Assembly: GCA_963377175.1 (NCBI GenBank)
Contig: CAUJNA010003507.1
Span: 190,328-254,327, forward strand
Length of the DNA stretch: 64,000 nucleotides
Direction of reading: 5' to 3'
From: Effrenium voratum
Taxonomy: Eukaryota; Sar; Dinophyceae; Suessiales; Symbiodiniaceae
Part shown: positions 48,224-57,986 of the stretch, in pieces
Position numbering within the stretch: the first letter of the stretch is position 1
Layout of the letters: each line of letters starts with the position of its first letter
The notes under the pieces: generated by a model
Told to the model about the DNA's origin: nothing
What the model saw: the letters and a program-made list of their open reading frames with translations, nothing else
The model's database searches: none
Translations under genes and position numbers: made by a program

Positions 48224-51200
48224 ATGAAGCTCGCGATGATGGTGCCGCCCCCACCTACCCTGCCGCCGCCCTCGCCGCCACTGGCAGCAGCGGGGCAGAT
48301 ACAGCCGCAACAATACAGTCTGCTGGATCCATGGATGAATTGGAGTGGATTTGTTTGGGGCATTGCTGCGCCATCCGGGGGTGCCCTACTTTGAGAAAGA
48401 CCCCATAGCCTTTCCCAACTAGGCTTGTGGGAGGGGAAGCAATAAATCTAATTAAGTGGCATCGTGTAATTGGGCAAGAATGAGCAAGCCCTTTGAGGCA
48501 TCCTGAAAAGGCCACCGACCAAGTTTGTTTTGCCCCTGCGGACAAACGAGTGCACGTTGAAAATTGATCCTTGATTACGCAGTCTGCCGTGAACACCATG
48601 TGAGCATTTTGCCGTACAAGACGCTTGGGCTTCAATCCAGCTGTGAGCTGCAAGCGTGTTGCAGGGAGGTAGCAGTTCAGAACTTGGCTGCTGTGAGGAT
48701 ACTTTGCTACCGAACTTCAACACCGACACCTTCATTTGGCGCGTCTCCATGCTGCAGATCACAGCGCTTTGGCCTACAGTAACTGTCCATGCAGCAAAGA
48801 GTTCTGATTCAGCTTGACATGCCACACGCACATGGCCACTACATTTCCAAGCAGCAGCCACCCTTATGGCAGGTACCTGAACTGGACCCAATAATTGTGG
48901 ATAGGATCAGTTTACCTCATTGCCATTCTTTCATCCGCTCAGCCCAGTGATTATCAAACAACAAAGTGAGTGTAGGGTTGTTGATGATACTTTGGTTGCA
49001 TCATCCAACTTGTTGCATTGCAATGCCATGACACTCCTGCAAAACCGAGCCGTCCTTGTTTCTTGCTTTGGAGCTGCTTCCCATTTCATTTGGGCAATTT
49101 CCCTTGGGCTATTTCTCTTTGGGTGTGTGGGTTGTGTGGGTGTTTTCCCTTGCTGCACTTCTCTTTGGGCTTCGAAGAAGCCATTTGTGGCTCAAGTTTT
49201 CTTGTTGGGCCAGACAAAAGATTGTATCCGTTGTGACCCATTTGGAGTGCTTGCTAGTGCGTGCGTGCGTGCGTGCGTGCGTGGGTGGGTGGGTGGGTGG
49301 GTGGGTGGGTGGGTGTGAATTTCTTTGGGATTTCTGATTCCCCCCCCCCTCCAATCTCCAAGGAGTACGTGGGGTCTCTGCTGCTGGGCTCGGCCTACGG
49401 CAGTCCGAAGCTCTGCTCCTTGTACTTGCTGGGTGCCTCCTGGGGCCCGGCCATCGCCCAAGGGGCCGTGTGGCGCCTCATGCTGCCGATGATGCTCCAC
49501 GCCACTCAGACCCAAAAATGGGTCCGTTTCCGGGTGTTGGTTGGTCTCAAAAGAAAACCAAAAGGAAAGCCGAAATCCATTTTGGGAGCAGTTCCCCACA
49601 ACAAGACGGGGGGGGGGGGAATTGTTTGAGTGCATATTTGTTGATGCTTGTTCTGGGTCCGCTCATTTTGAGACAACCCCATGTGGGGTTGTGGTTTTTG
49701 GAGTTGGTTCCCTTTTCAGGTTGGTTGCAAGGGAAACCCAAAGGCAACCCATCATTTGTGGGGTGCTCCCCAATCTCGACACCTACTCATGTTTGGTTTT
49801 GGGAGTCCATGCGAGTGTTTGTGGGTGCGGGTGTTTGCTTCAGCCTTGCAAAGAAAGACACCCTTGGCAACGGTGGGATGTCTCTCGCACCCGACAGATT
49901 CAAATCTGTGATGCCCACTAGATTCTCAGTGAATTCAAGGAGTTGCAGGGTGGGAATTGGCAGCAACACGTCAAAACATTCAATCGTGACAGGAGTTCGG
50001 TCTGTGAGGAGCAGCACCCAAGCAAAGGTTACTTTTCCCACATGTTGGTGCAAGGCGTCGCAGTTGTTTTGACTGCAATGCACAGTCGGCCAGTTTTTGC
50101 AGAGAGGCGCTGCCGTTGTGTGCTAAGCAAAAGGCGTGCTGCAAGTAATTGACAGCTTGCATGCTTTCATGTCTCGCTTCAACGTGCCACTCCCAGACAA
50201 GACTTGCCCAGTTGCTTGCATATGTATTTTGAGATGCGTCTTGCTAACAGGCCAATGCTTTGCACATCTTCTTCAATCTCTTCTTCCAGATGCGCATCGG
50301 TTTCGGCATGGAGAAGCAATTCGGGCGACGGAAGTTCTGCCTCCTCTACATGTTCTGCGGCTTCCTGGGCAACCTCATCTCTGTTGCGGTAGATCCCATG
50401 AAGCTGCTGGCCCAAACATAGCACTTGTCACGCTGCCTTTTGCGCACAAAATCATTCCCCCAGTCGAAGAAAGCAAGACACGGGACGTAGTTTAACTGAG
50501 ATTTGGGATCAAGACAACTTTAATGGTTCAGGAACCTGTCTCAAGAGGTCTCTCACATTTTCCGGGGACATTCCATGGACCTTCAAGGCTCCAGGATTCA
50601 AGGAAACATCCAATGGTAGAGCGAACAAGCACCCTAGATCAGACTTCCTAATTCAAATCGACCTTGGTGTTCCCGGTTTGGTCCTGTGCACCAAACAATG
50701 TTTCCTTCAAACGTGATCCTGATGCTCTCTCACATGGCTTGCACCATCAGCCAAGAGGTGGGTCCAGTAAATTGCAGTTGAGGGGTTCTCACACTTTTTT
50801 GGGGGGACCCGATTCAAGCCAACATGAAGCTAATTTTAAGTTTAATTATGTCGCTTTAATGGCAGTTAGTGGACACAGTTTGCAACCCCCGCCTGGTCCA
50901 AGCTGACCGAGGCTGGCGGTGGGCGCGTCCACTAGCGGCTTTGGGCTGCTGGGGGTTTGGGCGGCGGAAGTCTTGCTCACCTGGGACTTGCTGGGCGAGA
51001 GCCGGTCCCGGGTCTTCCTGTGGCGCCAAAGCCTGAAAGGGAAATCTTGTTTTCTTGGTGTATCTTGCTGGCTTCTGGGTTTGTGTTGCCTGCTTTGGGT
51101 TTGTTTGCTCACATGCGTACTTGCTTGCTTGTTCGCTTGATTGCTTTGCTTATTTGTAGGTTCGCCTTCATGTGCACAAGCTGCATCATGATGTCCACCA

Positions 51201-51379
51201 TCTCGCCCAACGTGGACTTTGTGGGCCACTTCGCGGGCATGCTCGCAGGATTTCTCTTGGCCATTATTCTCGCAGACATGCAGGAGGAGCTGTGTCTAGC
51301 AGGATGCGACGACACCAAACCTCTCACTTTGTGCGTTAATGGTGCAACGCGGTTTTTGCCCTCCTCCCAAAGAAAATAA
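48224..51379 (+). CDS. Rhomboid-family intramembrane serine protease, five exons
   Basis: Exons 48224-48382, 49363-49500, 50251-50402, 50912-51022 and 51160-51379 join in phase to a protein of about 259 residues, the usual size of a compact rhomboid. An in-frame TGA at 48209 precedes the ATG. The order of motifs is diagnostic: a Pro-rich cytosolic start, a Trp-Arg in the first loop (residues 90-91, GAVWRLMLPMMLH), then H104 and N108 in ANALHIFFNLFFQ, the nucleophile S156 in VGASTSGFGLLG, and the base H210 in NVDFVGHFAGMLAGF. Spacings H104-S156 (52) and S156-H210 (54) match those known for GlpG. The residue after the catalytic Ser is Thr instead of the usual Gly. All four introns must use GC donors (GC at 48383, 49501, 50403, 51023) to keep frame. 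The protein should cleave membrane proteins within the bilayer; substrate and organelle cannot be read. The exon 1-2 join within TM1 is the least certain, and a small exon could be missing there. Confidence 0.85.
49258..49314. repeat. (GTGC)n and (GGGT)n microsatellite in rhomboid intron 1
   Basis: Six GTGC units run into seven GGGT units, ending about 50 bp upstream of exon 2. A C9 run follows at 49341. Both lie inside the 48383-49362 intron. Confidence 0.9.
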
Positions 51380-51742
51380 AACGAAGCCCAGGTGGTCTCC
51401 CCACCCAGCAGCTTCCCCGTAATGCTTCCAAAACCTTCCGGGCTTCGAACCACTTCGGAGCCTGCCCAAACAAGAGACCCCTATCAGCTGTTGGGAAAAA
51501 AGGAAACAACAAAAACGTAGAACAAGCTCATTTTATTGCGTTTTGTCCAATCAAGTCTAACGGTTAGAGGGCTACTGCTGAAACTGCAGTTGACACCGCG
51601 ATCGGTCCCCCTTGAAAGAGGCCCGCTCAGCTTGCAAGTCCCACAAGTCCTTCATTCAGCTAGCTGGTGTTCGTGGGTGTGTCACACCAGCCACCACAAA
51701 TTCGTAAGAACGGATGGTTAACCAGTGAGCCCAGTGAGCCAG

Positions 51743-51820
51743 GAGCATCAACCATCCTGGTACAACAAGGCAAAGCTGACGGCCAAAAACGTGACTGCCG
51801 TGATCATCTTGGCTTCCCTG
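51743..51820 (+). CDS. Internal exon, unknown protein with hydrophobic stretch
   Basis: After GTGAGCCAG the frame reads EHQPSWYNKAKLTAKN then VTAVIILASL and ends at a canonical GTGAGG donor. Twenty-six codons, mostly G/C-ending, phase 0 in and out. A basic stretch followed by a hydrophobic run could be the start of a membrane segment or a presequence. The frame stays open past the donor to a TGA near 51902, so it may instead be a terminal exon. It lies 363 bp after the rhomboid stop. No family recognised. Confidence 0.5.
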
Positions 51821-52116
51821 GTGAGGGCTATTACCTTGGGCCCCGATGGACCAATCCCCTTCTGTGGGACGATCTTTCATCCGCGCCGCTTGCCCTTTTG
51901 AGGCAAAGCGACAAAGCTGTAGATTGTCTCCTAAGTGGGGGAAAAGCGCGTGCCGGGTGAAAAAAAATGCGGCCCTAACAAGACGCAGGGAAACGCGCTG
52001 AAACGCAGAGCATGTGAAACGCAACCAACATAGAAAAAGCAAAATCACGTTATATTTTGTGGTGGATTTGTACGCCACACTGTGGCTCGTTTGGCGAAAA
52101 AGAAAGAAAGAAGCAA

Positions 52117-52632
52117 AACCGGGAGATTGGCAAAGGGGTTTGCTTTTTTCCTCTCCTGAAAAGCAAAACCGGGAGATTGGCACATTTGAAGGGGTTTGCT
52201 TTTTCCTCTCCTACAAAAAACAAAACCAGGAGATTGGGACTTTTGAAGGGGTTTGCTGTTTTCCTCTCGGAAGAAAGAAAAAGAAGAGCAAAGCCGGACG
52301 ATTGTAACCCCCGAAGCGTTTTGCTTTTTTTCCTCTCCTTAAAAAAGCAAATCCGGGAGATTGGCACTTTTGAAGGGGTTTGCTTTTTTCCTCTCCAAAA
52401 ATGCAAAGCCGGAAGATTGTAACTCCCGAAGGGTTTTGTTTTTTCCCTCTCCTAAAAAAAGCAAAACCGGCAAATTGGCACTTTTGTCGGGGTTTGCTTT
52501 TTCCTCTCCTTAAAAGAGCAAAGCCGGAAGGGTTTTGTTTTTTTCCTCTCTTAAAGAAAGCAAAACCGGGACATTGGCACCCCCGAAGGGTTTTGCATCT
52601 TTCCTCTCCTGAAAAGCTAAACCAGAAGACTG
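52117..52632. repeat. Tandem array of about nine 57-bp hairpin units
   Basis: Each unit has GCAAA(A/G)CCGG, a 20-22-bp variable middle, then (G/T)TTTGCTTTTTTCCTCTCCT and an A-run. The CTTTTTT...AAAAAAG and GGTTTTGC...GCAAAACC parts pair across unit borders, so every border is a foldback. The middle has two forms, A (AGATTGGCACTTTTGAAGGG) and B (AGATTGTAACTCCCGAAGGG), that alternate along part of the array. One unit (52525-52566) has lost its middle. Blocks with GAAACGC words flank it on both sides (51985-52025, 52728-52800). Repeating FFPLL or KKQTPSK frames are repeat translations. Confidence 0.9.
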
Positions 52633-53033
52633 CCGCCCGTTTAATTGGTTTCCCTTGCTTCAAAGCCTAAGAAAGCAAACCGTAGGATCTGCGACTGTGT
52701 TCTGTCTCCATCCACGTACCCTCGTCGGGCGGAAACGCCCAGAAGCGAAACGCATTGAATACGCACACGAATCGCGCTGAAAAACAATAGTGAAACGCGT
52801 CGGGCGGACCCACTTAGATTGTCTCACGGGGCTGGGCTTCAATATGGCAAGATGTGCATGTCTGAAGACCCGTCCTGGTACAATGAACAATTCGGCACTA
52901 GATTTGGACTTTGCGTGCTGCAACGTTGTCTCATCCGGTGGCAATCCGGATGAGATTCCAGTGACTGGCATGGTTTCTGGTTGGAAGAAACATGCACACA
53001 CTGTGCCACCCAGAAACTAGCATAAGGGTTCTG

Positions 53034-53203
53034 TTAGTTGCGCATAGTTTCTTCCTTCCCACGAGGAGTGCTGCAGCTACGCGACATTTGTAGCTTGTTC
53101 TGAATTGTGAGGATGGTTGAAGCAATAGCAAGCGCCATTGGCGACGACTGGCTCCTAGCTTCGCGACCTTGGAAGTGCCCTAGCCTTGGATCTGACCACA
53201 TCT
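53034..53203 (-). CDS. Candidate minus-strand terminal exon, unknown
   Basis: On the minus strand, after GGCTTTTTGCAG, the frame reads EMWSDPRLGHFQGREARS, QSSPMALAIASTILTIQN and KLQMSRSCSTPRGKEETM, ending RN and TAA at 53036-53034. The acceptor is good and the composition protein-like. No upstream exon was identified with confidence. No family recognised. Confidence 0.45.
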
Positions 53204-53209
53204 CTGCAA

Positions 53210-54990
53210 AAAGCCGACAGCTCGTGGCACGGGGCAGGCACCACTGACTCTCAGTGAACACTGACTGGCTTTAACTACCAAAATAGATGCGCGCTTGATT
53301 GCAGGGGCCGCATGCCAGTCGTAGTTTCGCAAACACGACTTGCAGTCCGCTGAGAACATGAAATTTGTTTGGACAAACCAGGATAGCAACATTCCAGCAA
53401 CTACGGCTTACAGGAGATGGACAATGTAATGTGCCTTTGCACATGTTATGTACACACTGATATGCATCTTTACCGTTGATAGTGCGACCTGCATCGCAGC
53501 CAACGCACATGTGATGACACTTGTATGGTTAACTTGCCACTTGGCATGACTTACTGGAGGCATGCATCCAGGATGCAAGAGAATCAAGAGAGCAGGCCGA
53601 GTCTCTCTGCCTCTCTCTCTCTCTCTAAGAGGTTTCCCCAAGGCGTATATCCGTATACCGTATATCACGATTTTCCCTCAGGTCTCATGATCTTCCCTGA
53701 GCAATGATCATGGGAGTCTGGGTCAGTGTTTTTAGACCAATTTTTCAGATGGGCAGCAGAAGTTCGGCAGTGCTACTAATTTGGGACTGGCGGGATAGCG
53801 CTGGAGCGAGAGAGAGAGACAGAGAGAGAGAGAGAAAAACAAATATATATATATATATAACAGCGAAAAAGAGAGAGCGAGAGCTGATTCTGCCTGCACT
53901 CTGCGGGGGCTCAATCTCCAGTCAAGGATTCTGAAGGTGCCGTTTCCATGAATCATGTTCAGCCATCAGGGAGAGTTGTGGGGTTTGATGCAGTGCTTGG
54001 TGTCCTTTGACCAGGGTCTGTTTCCAAATATTGCTTCAGCAAATGTTGCCGCCATTGCGCCACCACTACGTTTATGACTTAGCGTCTCCATAAGCTCCAC
54101 GAAAGGTTGCATATGTTACGATTGATGGCAGTGAAGCAACAAAGGGAAACGCAAAACATGTATAGATGGACGTACATATAATATTGCGTCCATGCCCTTC
54201 ACACCGCATGCGAGCCACATTTTACAACAAAAGGGCAAATATGTAAGCACTTGCATGAGATTTGGCACCATGATGCAGGCCTTCGGAGGGATAGTTGTAG
54301 CATGTTGCGTGATCAGAGCATAGTTCCTTTGCAAATTTTGTTTCTTTCGATTCGAACTTGCATGAGCTAAGCGTCCGTCAACTGGCATGATTCGATTTTC
54401 CAATCATTCTGGATACATGTTGATGATTTTTAGCACAGTCCGATAATCTCCGACAGATTCGAACGATTCCGCTACATTCCGACAAAAAATCGGACAGAAT
54501 TCGACAATGTAGCCTCTGGGGCCCTACAGATTATCCGTCAGCTCTGAGACACTACATATGCCATGTAGGCAAATATGAACTACATGAAGCCTCAGGGAAT
54601 GTTGTGGAGATGTCCGGTGTTTTTTCGCAACTTGCTTGACCTTGTTTCTCTACTTGTTGGTACTGGCGTGGTCTGCTTGAAACGGAGAAGCGATCTTACC
54701 TGCCTAAAGTGGGAACCAAGCAAATGTATGCTTTGCTGACCTGCAAGCTAGTGTCACTTCACACGCACAAACCGCTTTCGAACAGATGAAGCCCTTCTCA
54801 GCTTGACATCTCCGGATCAGTTCCATGGGACCATCAGCTGAGAAAGGGGTTCAACATTGAATTCTCTCTGGGCCTTTTGCCAGCTTGTTTCAAGAAGAAA
54901 TTCGATAGAATGTGTTTTAACTGGCAGAGGAGTTGACAAATTCAGACTTGTACCAGCAACTAGCATCGACGGATTGTGAAACAGACAACT
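53210..54990. other. Stretch without a convincing gene
   Basis: No phased exon was found. Contents: a (CT)n tract (53600-53625), (GA)n and (TA)n tracts (53804-53858), and at 54430-54530 a cluster of CCGATAAT, CCGACA and ATCGGACA words with short foldbacks. Confidence 0.4.
53804..53858. repeat. (GA)n followed by (TA)n microsatellite
   Basis: GAGAGAGACAGAGAGAGAGA-type repeats run into a roughly 18-bp TATATA tract. Simple sequence only. Confidence 0.9.
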
Positions 54991-55239
54991 TATTTGACCA
55001 GCGCCGCTGGGTGCTAAATGACACGCATTGATCAATCTCACAGAAGCCATAGAAACCATCGGAAAACGCATGGGTCGGGAACAAAACAAGCCTCTCTTTT
55101 TTTGTACGGGCCCGTCCCCTATGTTGTTTTGCAGACCAGGAACGCGGTAAACCCGTTGCTGAGGGAAACAACCGATGCTGTTGGAAGCCATATTGTATCT
55201 TTCGAGCTGGCGTGTGCTTTGTATACTACATGGTACTCA

Positions 55240-55378
55240 AAACTTGCGACTTTTGAACCGACGCTGCCAAACTGCACTTGTAATTACACTACTCTCTTGA
55301 ACCGAAAATGCGCGACTTTCGAGCCAGAATTGCCAGACTGCCACCGCCCGACTTGTACTAAGAAGCTGCGACTTTGAA
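55240..55378. repeat. 66-bp tandem repeat, GCGACTTT(T/C)GA-type
   Basis: Two full units and a partial third: GCGACTTTTGAACCGACGCT ... GCACTTGT, then GCGACTTTCGAGCCAGAATT ... CCGACTTGTACTA, then GCGACTTTGAA. The plus-strand frame 55018-55377 translates them as KLATFEPTLPNC and KCATFEPELPDC. I recall this peptide word from dinoflagellate gene models as a dispersed repeat, so I do not count the frame as a gene. Confidence 0.6.
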
Positions 55379-55495
55379 ATGTGTTTACTCCATTTGGAGT
55401 TGCAGCTTCAGGAAAGGAACGCAAAAGCACGCGAGCAAGACTTCTGAGTATTCTGAGTGAAGCCGGAATGGTTTCAGGCCAAGTAAGAGGCTCAC

Positions 55496-55562
55496 CTCGG
55501 CAACTCAATTGGCCCAACACCTCCCGGTCCGCAGGTTCCAGTGAGTGCAGCTGCTTGAGGGC
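55496..55562 (-). CDS. Minus-strand internal exon, unknown protein
   Basis: On the minus strand, after CTTCGGCTTCTCAG, the frame reads ALKQLHSLEPADREVLGQ then LSCR and ends at a canonical GTGAGCC donor (67 bp, phase 0 to 1). Acceptor and donor are both strong. The frame belongs to a much longer 236-codon open stretch (55994-55284), most of which I regard as intron read-through. Helical, charged sequence; no family recognised. Confidence 0.5.
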
Positions 55563-56133
55563 CTGAGAAGCCGAAGGGCAGTGCGTGGAGGGGGTTTCCC
55601 CCGATGGCACATGAACAAGTTGAGAATTAGATGAACATGCAAGTTTAAAGCCGAACCCAAAAAAATGGTTACAGATCAAACAAAGTGTTGTTGCTTTCCA
55701 TTCATGTGCAGGGGAGTATTCGCACGACTGCTTCAAACATGTTTTTCTACATGTTTGTGCCTTAGGCGTCGGCGAGTTGTAGCACTGGGGACGCTGATGC
55801 AATGGTCCGAGTCTGTGTTTCTCAACTGCACATGCGCTCAGTTCGTTGGAGAGTCCTTGGCAGAAAGACAAGGGCCAAGGTTGTTGCTCATAAGAGTGGA
55901 AAAAAACTGTTGGCCGTGCCACCTGCAGGGCTGACCTGACAGTGACAGTATGAAGCAGGATGAACCACGGCCTTGTGAGCAAGCAGAGGACCACCTTGTC
56001 CAGATGAAGAGGCTTCCACCCATCGTTGCTGTTTTAGATGTTGCGCGTTTTCTCCTTGCTGAGCAAGCCGTACCAGCTCTTCTTGCATAAGGGGCACGGG
56101 TGTTTAGGATCAATTTTTGAGGGGATGAAGACT

Positions 56134-56346
56134 TCAGTCCAAGTCGTCGAAGTCGAAGTGAGGGCAGGTGCCCGTGTAAGCAGGATTTGCCGTAACCAAG
56201 GGCATTCCAGAAGCAGTCTGAGAATGGGCCTTTTCTTTGACAGGGAACTGCAGAGCAGCGGCCCACTTAGGAACGTGGCTTGTCATTTGCTGGGAGGAGG
56301 AGCAACTCATACGCTCAAGGATCATTTTCCCGTTGAGTCCACGCAG
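56134..56346 (-). CDS. Minus-strand terminal-type exon, acidic C-terminus
   Basis: On the minus strand, after AAAAGGTTAG, the frame reads LRGLNGKMILERMSC, MTSHVPKWAAALQFPVKE and GTCPHFDFDDLD, then TGA at 56136-56134. About 63% of codons end in G or C. Immediately 3', another frame (DPKHPCPLCKKSWYGLLS, KEKTRNI, stop) is also biased, so a frame change, an unseen intron or an alternative end is possible. The CPLC pair could bind metal. Divergent from the plus-strand gene starting at 57987. No family recognised. Confidence 0.42.
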   Translation of the reverse strand: MRGLNGKMILERMSCSSSQQMTSHVPKWAAALQFPVKEKAHSQTASGMPLVTANPAYTGTCPHFDFDDLD

Positions 56347-57986
56347 CTAACCTTTTGCATGCCAGAAGCTTTCATGGGCACGATGCCTTAGCAGGTGGAT
56401 AGCTGCATCGTGCTGTGCAGGAAGAGAGGGTCATGGTATGACACAGGTCAAAACCCAACGTGCGCGCTCGTATCAGCTGTACTTGAGTGCCGCTGCTTGC
56501 ATTGACTTGCTCGCGACACATCCCAACGCCAAACTTGCGAAATGATTCGCCGCTCCGAGCTTGGTGTATAGTTGTCAGTAGAGGCCAGCACTATGCGGAT
56601 CCATAATGCCTCCAATGCTGCAAGAACGGAAGCGCAAGGAGTGAATGTCGCAAAGAAGGTACACACCAGCAGTTTGGCAGGGGCCATACACCTATGTCGA
56701 ACTTGAGTTGGATATGATGAAGTCGATGAAAGCCTTACCTTCCATAGTAAGCTTGAGCATGAGGATTGCTTGGGCATGGGGCTCTCTACTGTCAAAGCAT
56801 GCCCCTTGTTGCCGACCTTCTACGTGCTTCCGAATGGAGGTTGCTTTGCCAGATGTATGAATACCAAGGTGAACAAGTCCTGCAATGTCAAGACAGCACA
56901 CCCAGTTCCCTGAAGCCATTGCAATTCTCAGCCGTGGCAAGCAGCTGGTTGCGTCAGCAAGCTCAGCCTGGGGACCGCCATGGCATCCTCAGTGATTATT
57001 TTTGCGTGGATCTCAGAGTCTTGGACGCGCATGCACGCCTTCTTGCCTTTAACACAGTTGGCAGAAGTTGTTCCTACATATCAAATAATAGAGTGCCATT
57101 AAATGCCTTTGATTCTTTTGGATAGCTGTGTGTGTGTGCACGCATTGTACAATGCCATCGTTGTTACCAAAAGAGGCTTTGGCGAAGCCCTCTAGGTCTG
57201 AGTTGCTCATATTTTATTAGTGTGAAAGAATGGTTCTTTCGCTCCAGTATGGTTTTGGAGGCTTGGCCAACAGGTGCCTGCCGGCATGTTGTAACAAGTT
57301 AGGTGGGTGTCCTTGTTGGAAGGCGGCATATGACATATAAGCAAGTGTCGTTAAATTATTGGCAGTGTATTGTTACGTAGAATAGTTTGGGGGGGACATA
57401 GGGGGACAAGCCGAATGTCCAACCCAAAAGCAGGTGGCCCACCAAATTGTCCCATGGCTTCTTGGACAAACAGGCAGCTTGTCCGGGCTATGGCATAAAT
57501 GCCAGGCTTCAGACCCATGTCAGCCACAAGCTTTGCATTTCCGAGGCTGTATGCTTCTTTGCGGTGGTTGTAGGTGCTGCCTCTCTGCCAGCGCTGGCCT
57601 GATTTGGTGGAGACTGACAGCAGCTTGCACTACGATAATCCGAAAACTGTATGACACAGTCGAGCACGGAAGCTGTGCAGTGTCAAAACACAAACTGAGA
57701 ACTGCAGAGCGCACCACACACACGCATAGACGCACACAAAACACGAAGCTGCATCGCGCTTTTTGTTGGCAGGAAAGGGGATGGACAAACCACGGAGTAT
57801 GCCGTTGCTTGCAGAGAGGGAAATACACACAGTATACAGTATGGTGCATGCAATTTGCCATGCTGGCACTGTTGCAGTATGTGCTCGTCATGTTCTTGGA
57901 ATTCATGTAGGATAGCGCGAAGTGAACAGATTTGGCGTCACGACCGTTCGAACCGCACAACTCATTTGACGCTGTCTGGCAGCAGC

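Noticed and set aside
52117..52632. CRISPR-like repeat-spacer array
   Set aside because: The middles are not unique; they fall into two conserved types. The genome is eukaryotic and there are no cas genes.
55284..55994. 236-codon minus-strand open frame as one gene
   Set aside because: Only 55562-55496 has splice borders and coding character. The rest overlaps the 66-bp repeat and unbiased sequence.
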